DNA of 64,000 nucleotides, taken from assembly GCF_023276435.1 (NCBI RefSeq), contig NZ_JALLPO010000004.1:214200-278199 (forward strand), written 5' to 3'. The notes under the pieces were generated by a model. The model worked only from the letters and a program-made list of their open reading frames with translations. It made no database searches and was not told the origin of the DNA. Positions within the stretch are counted from its first letter, which is position 1, and every line of letters begins with the position of its first letter. Shown here in pieces: positions 17,233 through 25,154 of the stretch. Source of the stretch: Sphaerisporangium perillae. GTDB taxonomy: Bacteria; Actinomycetota; Actinomycetes; Streptosporangiales; Streptosporangiaceae. The translations under genes were made by a program, and so were the position numbers.

Positions 17233-18849
17233 ATGACCGACGTGGTCCGCGAAGCCCGTCCCGTCCAGGCGGGCACCCGCTGGTGGCGGGACGCGGTCAT
17301 CTACCAGGTCTACGTGCGCAGCTTCGCCGACGGCAACGGCGACGGCGTCGGCGACCTGCTCGGCGTCCGCAGCCGGCTCGACTACCTGGCCGAACTGGGC
17401 GTGGACGCCATCTGGCTGACGCCCTTCTACACCTCCCCGATGGCCGACTTCGGCTACGACGTCGCCGACTACCGGCAGGTCGATCCGATCTTCGGGACCC
17501 TCGCCGACGCCAAGGCGCTCATCGAGGACGCCCACCGGTACGGGATGCGGGTCATCATCGACGTGGTGCCGAACCACACCTCCGACCGGCACGCCTGGTT
17601 CGAGGCGGCCGTCCAGGCCGGGCCCGGCAGCCCCGAGCGTGAGCGGTACCTCTTCCGCGAGGGCAAGGGCGAGGTGGGGGAACTGCCCCCCAACGACTGG
17701 GAATCGATCTTCGGCGGCCCGGCGTGGACGCGGCTGCCCGACGGCGAGTGGTACCTGCACCTGTTCGCCGCCGAGCAGCCCGACCTCAACTGGGAGCACC
17801 CCGAGGTCCACGCCGAGTTCGAGGCGATCCTGCGCTTCTGGCTCGACCTCGGCGTCGACGGCTTCCGCATCGACGTCGCCCACGGCATGGTCAAGGCGCC
17901 GGGGCTGCCCGACATCGGCTCCGCGGGGCAGGTCGAGATGCTCGGCACCGCCGTCCTGCCGTACTTCGACCAGGACGGTGTGCACGAGATCCACCGGACC
18001 TGGCGCCGCGTGCTCGACTCCTACGACGGCGAGCGCATCGGCGTCGCCGAGGCCTGGGCGCCGTCACAGGAGCGCCTCGCCCGGTACGTCCGGCCCGACG
18101 AGCTGCATCAGGCCTTCAACTTCCACTTCCTGAAGACGCCGTGGGACGGGGAGATGCTCCGCGCGGTGATCGACGAGTCGCTCGCCACCGTCGGCCCGGT
18201 CGGCGCGCCCACCACGTGGGTCCTGTCCAACCACGACGTCAAGCGGCACGTGACCCGGTACGGCCACGGCGACCTCGGCCTGCGCCGCGCCCGGGCGGCG
18301 GCGCTGATGATGTTCGCCCTGCCCGGCTCCACCTACGTCTACCAGGGTGAGGAGCTCGGCCTCCCTGAGGTGCTCGACCTGCCCGACGAGGTCTGCCAGG
18401 ACCCGCAGCGGCTGCGCGACCCCGACGACGGCCGCGACGGGTGCCGGGTCCCCATCCCGTGGGCGCACTCCGAACCGCCCTTCGGGTTCAGCCCGCCGGG
18501 CATCGAGGAGACCTGGCTGCCGGTCCCGGAGGAGTGGGGCCCGCTCAGCGTGGAGTCCCAGCTCGGCGACCCCGGCTCGACGCTCTCGCTGTACCGCGCG
18601 GCGCTGCGGCTGCGGCGCGAGCACCCAGCCCTCGGCGACGGCACCCTCACCTGGCGGGAGTCCCCCTCCGGAACCCTGGTGTTCACCCGGGACGAGGCGT
18701 TCGCCTGCACCGTGAACACCACGGGCGAGCCCGTCGAGCTGCCTCGCCCCGGAAACCTGCTCCTCGCGAGCGCCCCCGTGGCGGTCGAGGGGGAGACCGT
18801 CCGGCTGGCGCCCGATTCCGCAGCGTGGTGGGCGCTCGGCGATGCGTAA
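17233..18849 (+). CDS. GH13 alpha-glucosidase (oligo-1,6-/maltose-type)
   Basis: A 538-residue cytoplasmic glycoside hydrolase with the GH13 conserved regions in order: DVVPNH (region I, about 110-115), GFRIDVAH with nucleophile Asp214, GVAEAW with acid/base Glu273, and SNHD with Asp335. The opening WWRDAVIYQVYVRSFADGNGDGVGDL marks the alpha-glucosidase subgroup rather than extracellular amylases. No signal peptide, so it hydrolyses sugars already imported by the ABC transporter encoded just upstream. ATG 17233 follows GGGGGA by seven bases. Confidence 0.92.
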   Translation: MTDVVREARPVQAGTRWWRDAVIYQVYVRSFADGNGDGVGDLLGVRSRLDYLAELGVDAIWLTPFYTSPMADFGYDVADYRQVDPIFGTLADAKALIEDAHRYGMRVIIDVVPNHTSDRHAWFEAAVQAGPGSPERERYLFREGKGEVGELPPNDWESIFGGPAWTRLPDGEWYLHLFAAEQPDLNWEHPEVHAEFEAILRFWLDLGVDGFRIDVAHGMVKAPGLPDIGSAGQVEMLGTAVLPYFDQDGVHEIHRTWRRVLDSYDGERIGVAEAWAPSQERLARYVRPDELHQAFNFHFLKTPWDGEMLRAVIDESLATVGPVGAPTTWVLSNHDVKRHVTRYGHGDLGLRRARAAALMMFALPGSTYVYQGEELGLPEVLDLPDEVCQDPQRLRDPDDGRDGCRVPIPWAHSEPPFGFSPPGIEETWLPVPEEWGPLSVESQLGDPGSTLSLYRAALRLRREHPALGDGTLTWRESPSGTLVFTRDEAFACTVNTTGEPVELPRPGNLLLASAPVAVEGETVRLAPDSAAWWALGDA

Positions 18850-18890
18850 AGTAACCCCTTGACCTCCTCCCCCTTGCTCAAGGAGATTCG

Positions 18891-19916
18891 ATGAACGGCA
18901 ACGCGCGGCTCGCCGACATCGCGGCCCAGGCGGGTGTCAGCGAGGCCACGGTCAGCCGTGTCCTGAACGGCAAGTCCGGCGTGTCGGCGAGCACCCGGCA
19001 ACTCGTGCTGACGGCGCTCGACCTCATGGGGTACGAGCGCCCGCAGCGGCTGCGCCAGCGCAGCCACGGCCTGATCGGCCTGGTCACGCCCGAGCTGGAC
19101 AACCCGATCTTCCCGGCGTTCGCCCAGGCGATCGAGAAGTCGCTGACCCAGCACGGCTACACGCCCGTGCTCTGCACGCAGAGCCCGGGCGGAGCCCCCG
19201 AGGACGAGTTCACCGAGCTGCTGCTGGAGCGCGACGTCAGCGGCATCGTCTTCGTCTCCGGGCTGCACGCCGACACCACCGCGCGTATGGACCGCTACAC
19301 CAGGCTGACCGACCGCGGGCTGCCGATCGTCCTGGTCGACGGCTACAGCGAGCACATCGAGGCGCCGTTCATCTCTCCCGACGACCGCATGGCGGCGCGC
19401 CTGGCCGTGCAGCACCTGGTCGACCTCGGCCACGAGCGCATCGGCCTGGCGCTCGGCCAGCGGCGCTTCGTCCCGGTCATCCGCAAGATCGAGGGCTTCA
19501 CGCAGGCGATGTCGCAGCTGCTCGGCGTCTCCGACTGCGAGGAGCTGATCCAGCACTCGCTGTTCTCCGTCGAGGGCGGGCAGGCCGCCGCGTCGGCGCT
19601 CATCGAGCGCGGCTGCACCGGCATCGTCTGCGCCAGCGACCTGATGGCGCTCGGCGCGATCCGCGCCGCCCGCGAGCGCGGCCTGTCGGTGCCGGGGGAC
19701 GTCTCGGTCGTCGGTTTCGACGACTCACCGCTGATCGCCTTCACCGACCCGCCGCTCACCACCGTCCGCAAGCCGATCGGCGCGATGGCCTCGGCGGCGG
19801 TCCAGACGCTGCTCGAGGAGATCAGCGGAGCCTCGCCCAAGAACATCGAGCTGGTCTTCCAGCCCGAGCTCGTCGTCCGCGGCTCCACCGGCTCCGGCCC
19901 CCTCGTCAACCGCTGA
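18891..19916 (+). CDS. LacI-family regulator of the alpha-glucoside operon
   Basis: A 341-residue repressor. The N-terminal LacI helix-turn-helix is RLADIAAQAGVSEATVSRVLNGKSGVSAST, with a hinge helix near residue 50. A periplasmic-binding-protein-like sensor follows (LIGLVTPELDNPIFPAFAQAIE, IVCASDLMALGAIRAARERGL, SVVGFDDSPLIAFTDPPLTTVRKP). ATG 18891 follows AAGGAG by six bases, 41 bases after the glucosidase stop, so it closes the operon. It presumably represses the operon until maltose-like inducers bind. Its last 11 bases overlap the convergent monooxygenase gene. Confidence 0.92.
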   Translation: MNGNARLADIAAQAGVSEATVSRVLNGKSGVSASTRQLVLTALDLMGYERPQRLRQRSHGLIGLVTPELDNPIFPAFAQAIEKSLTQHGYTPVLCTQSPGGAPEDEFTELLLERDVSGIVFVSGLHADTTARMDRYTRLTDRGLPIVLVDGYSEHIEAPFISPDDRMAARLAVQHLVDLGHERIGLALGQRRFVPVIRKIEGFTQAMSQLLGVSDCEELIQHSLFSVEGGQAAASALIERGCTGIVCASDLMALGAIRAARERGLSVPGDVSVVGFDDSPLIAFTDPPLTTVRKPIGAMASAAVQTLLEEISGASPKNIELVFQPELVVRGSTGSGPLVNR

Positions 19917-21123
19917 CCTCCATCGACTCGGCCGGCGACTGGGCCGGCCCCGTCCTCCCGGGCTCCCGGTCCGCGGCGAGACGGCGTCGTACCCACGCAC
20001 CGGCCGCCGCGGCCGGCCACAGGCGGGTGGCGAGGTTGCGGGCGACGATGCCGCCCCTGGTCGCCGGGATGAGCAGCGACGCGGCCTGCGCGACTCCCTG
20101 CTGCCTGGGCTCGACCAGCACCCGGTGCCTGGTCTCGTACCGGCGGAAGGCCGACCGGTGGCCGGCGGGATCGGCGGCCAGCTCGTCGGCGAGGACGGAG
20201 GCGCCCGCCATGGCGAGGGTCGAACCGTCCCCGAACAGCGACACACAGGACGCCGCGTCCCCGAGCAGCGCGACCCGGCCGTTCGACCATTGAGGGAGAC
20301 GCACTTGGCTGACGGAGTCGAAGTACAGGTCATCGGTGGCCCGCACCTGGTCCAGCAGCTCGGGCACCCGCCAGTGGTCGTCCGCGTACGCGGCGGTCAG
20401 CAGCCGCTTGTGCAGGCCGGTGTCGCGGTGGTCGAAGCCCGGCACCTCCGGGCCGCGGAACATGAAGGCCGCCAGGGCGTGGCCGCGCACCGGGTGAAGG
20501 GCGACCGCCCTGCCGGGCGTGTTGTACATGACCATCTCGCGCCCGCGCATGGCCGGGCCGTCGACCGGCATGGTCGCGACATAGACCCCCATATGGCGCA
20601 CGAAGCCGGACTCCGGCCCGAAAGCCAGCCGGCGCACCGCCGAGTGCAGCCCGTCGGCCCCGATCACCAGGTCGAAACGGCGCGGGGCGGCACGCTCGAA
20701 GGTGACGTCCACCCCGTCCTCGTCCTGGTCCAGGGTGACGATGGTGTCGTCGAACAGCAGCTCGGCACGGTCCTGGCCCGCCTCGAACAGGATCGAGGCG
20801 AGCTCGCCGCGCGGCACCTCCACCTCGCGGCTGCCGGCGGCCCGTTGCACGGCCCGCATGTTGACCCGGCCGACGCGCCGCCCCGAGGCGTTGACGAAGC
20901 TCATGCCCGTCATGTTCAGGGCGGCCTCGCGCAGGCGCGGCATCAGGCCCATCCGCTCGGCCACCTCCACGGCGGGACCCCTGACGTCCACCGGGCTCCC
21001 GCTGGACCGGAACGCCGCCGCGCGTTCGACGATGGTGGGACGGAAGCCGTGCCGTGCCAGCCAGTACGCCAGCGTCGGCCCGGCGATGCCGGCCCCCGAG
21101 ATCAACACTGTCCGTGCCCGCAT
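19906..21123 (-). CDS. FAD-dependent aromatic monooxygenase family protein
   Basis: A 405-residue flavoprotein of the PHBH/TetX-like class. The N-terminal dinucleotide-binding motif VLISGAGIAGPTLAYWLARHG is followed by RSSGSPVDVRGPAVEVAERMG. The second FAD motif is DLVIGADGLHSAVRRLAF, and the conserved GRVALLGDAASCVSLFGDGSTLAMAGA lies near residue 290. These enzymes hydroxylate small organic molecules or antibiotics with NADPH and oxygen. AGGAGGAG precedes the ATG. It is divergent from a TetR gene across two TetR-like operators, so it is probably the TetR target. Confidence 0.9.
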   Translation of the reverse strand: MRARTVLISGAGIAGPTLAYWLARHGFRPTIVERAAAFRSSGSPVDVRGPAVEVAERMGLMPRLREAALNMTGMSFVNASGRRVGRVNMRAVQRAAGSREVEVPRGELASILFEAGQDRAELLFDDTIVTLDQDEDGVDVTFERAAPRRFDLVIGADGLHSAVRRLAFGPESGFVRHMGVYVATMPVDGPAMRGREMVMYNTPGRAVALHPVRGHALAAFMFRGPEVPGFDHRDTGLHKRLLTAAYADDHWRVPELLDQVRATDDLYFDSVSQVRLPQWSNGRVALLGDAASCVSLFGDGSTLAMAGASVLADELAADPAGHRSAFRRYETRHRVLVEPRQQGVAQAASLLIPATRGGIVARNLATRLWPAAAAGAWVRRRLAADREPGRTGPAQSPAESMEVSG

Positions 21124-21153
21124 GCTCTCCTCCTGGAGTCACCGGCGAGTCTG

Positions 21154-21199
21154 CTGACCGCCGGTCAGTACGGACGCTACAGCCCTGTCCTCCGGTCAG
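21154..21199. promoter_or_regulatory. Two TetR-type operators between the monooxygenase and regulator genes
   Basis: A perfect 15-base palindrome CTGACC-GCC-GGTCAG (21154-21168) and a near-perfect copy CTGTCC-TCC-GGTCAG (21185-21199) have starts exactly 31 bases apart, about three helical turns. They fill the 97-base divergent gap, as expected for autoregulation plus control of the monooxygenase. Confidence 0.65.
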
Positions 21200-21220
21200 T
21201 CAATCGATAGGCTCATTCAC

Positions 21221-22006
21221 GTGGCAGAGACACCACCGGACACCCGGGCGCGCATCCTCCAGGTCGCGATGGACGAGTTCGCCGCGCGCGGCTACCACGC
21301 GACGTCGGTCCGCGAGATCGCCGAGCGCGTGGGCGTGACCAAGACGGCCGTGCTGTACCACTTCCCCGGCAAGGCCGACATCGTCGGCGCGCTGGCCGAG
21401 CCGATGCTCGCCGACCTGGACGCGGCGATGGCCGCGGCCGGCCTGCCCGATCCCGCCGGCGCGCGGTGGGCCGCCATCGAAGGCCTGCTCGATGTTTGGC
21501 TGGCCCACCGCTACCTGCTGCGCATGAACCTCTACGACCTGGCGCTGGCCGCCACGGGTACGGTCTTCCGGCGCTTCCGTGACGGCATGATGCGCGCGAA
21601 CACCCTGGTCGCGGGCCCTGATCCGGATTTCGACGGCCGGGTGCGGGCCGCCCAGGCGATCGCGATGCTGTCCGACCCGGTGGTGTTGTTCGCCGACGCC
21701 CCGGTCGAGGCCCTGCGCGCCGCCGTGCTGCGCGGCGTCCACCGGCTCCTCGGCGACGCCGGGCCCCGATCTCGCACGGCCACCGGCCCGGACACCGAGC
21801 CCGCCGAGCCCACCGAGCCCGCCGCCCCGGCGGCGCGCGTGCGTCCCGGGCGAGGCCGGCGAGGGCGGCCGGGGGTCATGAGCCCGTCCATGGCGGACAC
21901 CGCCCGGCGCATGTACGCGGCGGGGAGCACGGCCACCGAGATCGCCGCCGCGCTCGGCGTCTCCCGTGCCACGGTCTACCGCCATCTCACAGACACCGAC
22001 CATTAA
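21221..22006 (+). CDS. TetR-family regulator with a second, C-terminal helix-turn-helix
   Basis: A 261-residue regulator. Residues 9-55 are a canonical TetR DNA-binding domain (ILQVAMDEFAARGYHATSV, VGVTKTAVLYHFPGKADI). A TetR ligand domain runs to about residue 185. A Pro/Glu/Thr-rich linker and a basic stretch (RPGRGRRGRPG) follow. Residues about 218-258 then form a resolvase/Hin-type helix-turn-helix, TARRMYAAGSTATEIAAALG followed by VSRATVYRHL. Two DNA-binding modules in one TetR protein is unusual. The start is GTG 21221 with no ribosome site, so the mRNA may be leaderless. Confidence 0.85.
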   Translation: MAETPPDTRARILQVAMDEFAARGYHATSVREIAERVGVTKTAVLYHFPGKADIVGALAEPMLADLDAAMAAAGLPDPAGARWAAIEGLLDVWLAHRYLLRMNLYDLALAATGTVFRRFRDGMMRANTLVAGPDPDFDGRVRAAQAIAMLSDPVVLFADAPVEALRAAVLRGVHRLLGDAGPRSRTATGPDTEPAEPTEPAAPAARVRPGRGRRGRPGVMSPSMADTARRMYAAGSTATEIAAALGVSRATVYRHLTDTDH

Positions 22007-22035
22007 TGAGACCTCTGTGAGACGATTTATGAGAC
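21985..22035. promoter_or_regulatory. Inverted and helically phased TGAGAC repeats before the PfkB gene
   Basis: TCTCACAG (21985-21992) and CTGTGAGA (22015-22022) form an inverted repeat. TGAGAC also occurs three times at 22007, 22018 and 22030, spaced 11 and 12 bases, so all copies face the same side of the helix. This could be a terminator for the TetR gene, an activator site for the kinase gene, or both. Confidence 0.4.
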
Positions 22036-22096
22036 TGGGCCATGCGTGGGTCCAGAACCAGAGAAGGGGATCGGCTTGAACGCATCAGGAGAAGCG

Positions 22097-23011
22097 ATGA
22101 TCACGGCGGACGTGGCGCCGTACGACGTCGTGGTGATCGGGGGAGCGGGGGTCGACACGACGGTCTACGTGCCAGAGCTGCCGCTGCCCTACGCCGACAC
22201 CTACCACGTGCCGCCCGTGGTCGACCGCATCGGCAACACCGGCAGCGGGGTCGTGCTCGGCTGCCACACGCTCGGCCTGCGGTCGGTGCTGATCGACCTG
22301 ATCGGCGACGACCCGCAGGGCGCGCTGATCCGCGCCCATCTCGGCGAGCGCGGCGCGGAGTTCGCCTGGGCGGTGGTGCCCGAGGGCACCCGGCGCAGCG
22401 TCCTGCTCGTCGGCCCCGACGGGCGGCGCACCTCGTTGTACGACCCGCGCGACGCGGCCGGGCGGCGCCTGCCCCGGGAACTGTACGGCCCCGCGATCCG
22501 AACGGCCCGGCACGTCCACGTGTCGATCACCGACTTCTCCCGCCACCTGTATCCCGAGCTGCGCGAACTCGGCGTCCCGACCTCGACCGACCTGCACGAC
22601 TGGGACGGCGAGAACACCTACCACGAGGAGTTCGCCCGCTCCTCCGACCTGGTCTTCCTGTCGGCCGCCGAACTCGCCGACCCCGTCCCGGTGATGCGCG
22701 CCATCCTCTCCGGCGGCCGCGCGTCCCTGGTCGTCTGCACGGCCGGCGCGTCGGGGGCGTACCTGCTCGGCGACGCCTCCGGCGAGGTGACGCACGTCCC
22801 GGCCGCGCCCCTGGCCGGCCCGGTGGTCGACAGCAACGGCGCCGGCGACGCCTTCGTGTCGGGTTTCCTCTACGGGCGCCTGCGCGGCCTGCCGCCGGAG
22901 AAGTGCGCGCGTCTGGGCGCCATCGCGGGCGCCCACGCCTGCACGACCGAGGGCACCCACGAGAACCCCATCGACGAGAAGACCCTGCTCGACGCCTCAG
23001 GGACGATTTGA
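22097..23011 (+). CDS. PfkB/ribokinase-family sugar kinase
   Basis: A 304-residue kinase beginning MITADVAPYDVVVIGGAGVD. The family's N-terminal glycines are in VDRIGNTGSGVVLGCHTLGL, and the C-terminal signature DSNGAGDAFVSGFLYGRL holds the anion hole and catalytic Asp. PfkB enzymes phosphorylate sugars or nucleosides with ATP; substrate cannot be read from the sequence. ATG 22097 is used because CAGGAGA lies 6-7 bases upstream; earlier in-frame starts at 22046 and 22076 lack a site. It stands alone, about 90 bases after the TetR gene. Confidence 0.88.
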   Translation: MITADVAPYDVVVIGGAGVDTTVYVPELPLPYADTYHVPPVVDRIGNTGSGVVLGCHTLGLRSVLIDLIGDDPQGALIRAHLGERGAEFAWAVVPEGTRRSVLLVGPDGRRTSLYDPRDAAGRRLPRELYGPAIRTARHVHVSITDFSRHLYPELRELGVPTSTDLHDWDGENTYHEEFARSSDLVFLSAAELADPVPVMRAILSGGRASLVVCTAGASGAYLLGDASGEVTHVPAAPLAGPVVDSNGAGDAFVSGFLYGRLRGLPPEKCARLGAIAGAHACTTEGTHENPIDEKTLLDASGTI

Positions 23012-23413
23012 ACCGGCCGTCTCACAAGCGTGAGCGCGCCGTTACCATCGCGAGCCCCGCCAGCGCCCCCACCATCCCGGCCCCGGTCCGCAATCGCCGC
23101 CACCGCTTTCCGTCCATTTCACCTTTCCGCCGTTCGTGGCGTCCATGGCTCGCGAAGAGCCCCGTGGTGAAGGCCGGTGAATTCCGGCCGGGGCGCCCCC
23201 TTCATTCCGCGCACGGCCGATATCACGAACAGCGAGATTAGCGGCCCACCCCGCACGAGCCCGGCCGTCCCGCGCTATGACCAAGTCAATACTTGGTTTC
23301 ACGGCCATGGTCCTCGTCTCCCTGTCTCCCAGGAGGCCTGTGGCCACCTTCGGTCACCCGGCGATACGGGCCGACGCCCATGGGGCTGGTAATCGGCCGG
23401 TTCGCCTGACATC
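23012..23413. other. Intergenic region before the oxygenase/NHLP-peptide operon
   Basis: Four hundred bases with no convincing gene and slightly lower GC than the surroundings. The one clear element is the inverted repeat ACCAAGT-CAAT-ACTTGGT (23280-23297), 117 bases before the oxygenase start and possibly its operator. Confidence 0.5.
23280..23297. promoter_or_regulatory. Perfect 18-base inverted repeat, candidate operator of the NHLP operon
   Basis: ACCAAGT (23280-23286) and ACTTGGT (23291-23297) are separated by CAAT in the only long non-coding stretch upstream of the oxygenase-peptide operon. No regulator gene adjoins, so a distant transcription factor is implied. Confidence 0.4.
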
Positions 23414-24646
23414 GTGGGTGACATGTCGGCCGCGTCTGGTGGATCACCACCCGCCTTCGGGCTCGAATGGATTCTCGGTCCCCTGCCTGTCGAGGAATTC
23501 CTGCGGACGCACTGGGAGTTGGAGCCCCTGCTTATAAAAAGAGGGGATCCGTCCTACTTCCAGGATCTGCCGGGCCTGGAGAAAGTCGACGAGTTGATCT
23601 CCGCCGCATCGGGCAGGATGGGCGCGATGGGCGATGGACTCCTGGTCAAATCCGACGGCAACGGCGGCATATCGGAAAAGAAGTTGCGCGTGGGCGCCGA
23701 CGGCATGATGGACATCGAAGAGATCTACAGCTCCTATCACCAAGGCTATTCCCTTGTCGTCAACCAGATCCACCGCAAGTCCCCGGCGGTCGCCCGGCTG
23801 TGCCTGGCACTGGAGACCGAGCTGCATCACCGGGCCGGGGCCAACCTCTACCTGACGCCGCGCCACGGTCAGGGATTCCTGCCGCACGCGGACACGCACG
23901 ATGTCGTGATCCTGCAACTGCACGGGGAAAAGCAGTGGCACATCGGCGAGCCGTCGGTCGACCTGCCGTTGGCGGCGTCCAAGCAGAGACGTCCGCCGTC
24001 GATGCGGGACCACCGCACCTTTCATCTGGAGACGGGCGACGCGCTGTACCTGCCCCGAGGGTTTCCCCATGAGGCGGTGACGAGCGGACGATCATCGTTG
24101 CACCTGACCGTCGGCATCCACGCCTACCGGTGGGTGGATCTGCTGCACGAGGCGCTCAACGCGCTCGCCGACGAGCAGGTCGAGTTCAGAAGGGCGCTGG
24201 CGCCCGGGTTCCTGGATCTGCCGCTGGACTCCACTCGCCTGGCGGCCGTGGCCGAGGAACTGGCGCGGGCGTTGACGCACACGCCGCTGGCCGAACGCGC
24301 CAAGAGCCGGCTCGGCGGCCAGTTGCTCCGAACGCGCAAGGCGGCGCTCAGAAGTCATTTCCGATCGATCGACGCGATCGCGGCCATCACCGAACACTCG
24401 GTCGTGTCGCGGCCACGCGAGCTGCTGTGCCGGGTGCACGCCACTGGCGAGGAGGCGACGATCGAATTCCCGGCCAACTACGTCAGCGGCCCGGTAATGA
24501 TCAAGCCTGCCCTGGAGTTCGTCGCGGCACATGAGCGATTCGTCGTCGGAGACCTTCCCGGTGGTCTGTCGGCCGATCAGAAGGTCGATCTGGTGACTCG
24601 CCTGATCAGTGAAGGGTTACTCGACTACGTAGGGGAGAAGCCGTGA
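23414..24646 (+). CDS. JmjC/cupin-fold Fe(II)/2-oxoglutarate oxygenase
   Basis: A 410-residue oxygenase related to the bacterial ribosomal-oxygenase (YcfD/RoxA, JmjC_2) group. The opening FGLEWILGPLPVEEFLRTHWELEPLLI is the family N-terminus. Iron ligands are His158 and Asp160 in LPHADTHD, and the distal His219 is in LYLPRGFPHEA. A dimerisation/winged-helix-like C-terminal half follows. The family hydroxylates side chains of proteins (Arg, His, Asn, Asp). Here the gene is coupled to two small genes with NHLP leaders: its TGA overlaps the ATG of the first. A peptide-modifying hydroxylase is therefore inferred. GTG 23414 or ATG 23423; neither has a clear ribosome site. Not the housekeeping ribosomal oxygenase by context. 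Confidence 0.85.
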   Translation: MGDMSAASGGSPPAFGLEWILGPLPVEEFLRTHWELEPLLIKRGDPSYFQDLPGLEKVDELISAASGRMGAMGDGLLVKSDGNGGISEKKLRVGADGMMDIEEIYSSYHQGYSLVVNQIHRKSPAVARLCLALETELHHRAGANLYLTPRHGQGFLPHADTHDVVILQLHGEKQWHIGEPSVDLPLAASKQRRPPSMRDHRTFHLETGDALYLPRGFPHEAVTSGRSSLHLTVGIHAYRWVDLLHEALNALADEQVEFRRALAPGFLDLPLDSTRLAAVAEELARALTHTPLAERAKSRLGGQLLRTRKAALRSHFRSIDAIAAITEHSVVSRPRELLCRVHATGEEATIEFPANYVSGPVMIKPALEFVAAHERFVVGDLPGGLSADQKVDLVTRLISEGLLDYVGEKP

Positions 24647-25149
24647 TGGCCACCAGCGATGGGAACAAGGAACCTCCCGAGCCCGCTCCGGCATTCGGCG
24701 ACGAGGACGAACGCCTGTTCCGGCTGTGGTTCGAAAGCCTTGTGCTCCAGGACAAGCGCTATCTGAACAAGGGCCTGGCCGTGCTCGCCCGGATGGCGAT
24801 GGCCGATGAGGAGTTCAGAGCCCGCCTGGTCGACGACCCCGACGGTGCCCTGCACGGCCTGCGCGAGCGGCTCCGGCTGCCTGCCGGTGTCAAGCTGAAC
24901 TTCTTCGACAACACCCACGACAGCTTGAACCTGGTGCTTCCCCCGCGGGCCGGAGACGTCCGCAACCGGACGCATGCGCTGCGCGAGATCCTGCGCTCTC
25001 GCACGACCGAATCCGACGCGTTCCTGTCGGACGACTTCGACTTCTACTTCAACACACACTCCGGGGGCGGCCCCCTGGACCCCGAGAGCGCCGACCCGCC
25101 CATCTTCCTCGGGCCGGACGAGCCCGAATTCCTACCGCCGCCGGAGTGA
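24646..25149 (+). CDS. NHLP-leader-like precursor peptide 1
   Basis: A 167-residue acidic protein. Residues 20-105 match the nitrile-hydratase-like leader pattern of RiPP precursors: helical LARMAMADEEFRARLVDDP, GALHGLRERLRLPAGVKLNF, then FDNTHDSLNLVLPP. After LPP come a charged box ending LREILRSRTTES, an Asp/Phe-rich stretch DAFLSDDFDFYFNTHSGGG, and a Pro-rich acidic tail ending EFLPPPE. There is no GG cleavage motif and no Cys, so it is not a lanthipeptide or sactipeptide core. ATG 24646 is eight bases after GGAG and overlaps the oxygenase stop (TGATG). Likely an oxygenase substrate; product unknown. Confidence 0.75.
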   Translation: MATSDGNKEPPEPAPAFGDEDERLFRLWFESLVLQDKRYLNKGLAVLARMAMADEEFRARLVDDPDGALHGLRERLRLPAGVKLNFFDNTHDSLNLVLPPRAGDVRNRTHALREILRSRTTESDAFLSDDFDFYFNTHSGGGPLDPESADPPIFLGPDEPEFLPPPE

Positions 25150-25154
25150 CCGTG

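Noticed and set aside
23277-23537. Short frame beginning MTKSILGFTAMVLVSL before the oxygenase gene.
   Set aside because: It resembles a signal peptide only at its start; the rest is low-complexity, overlaps the oxygenase gene out of frame and has no ribosome site.
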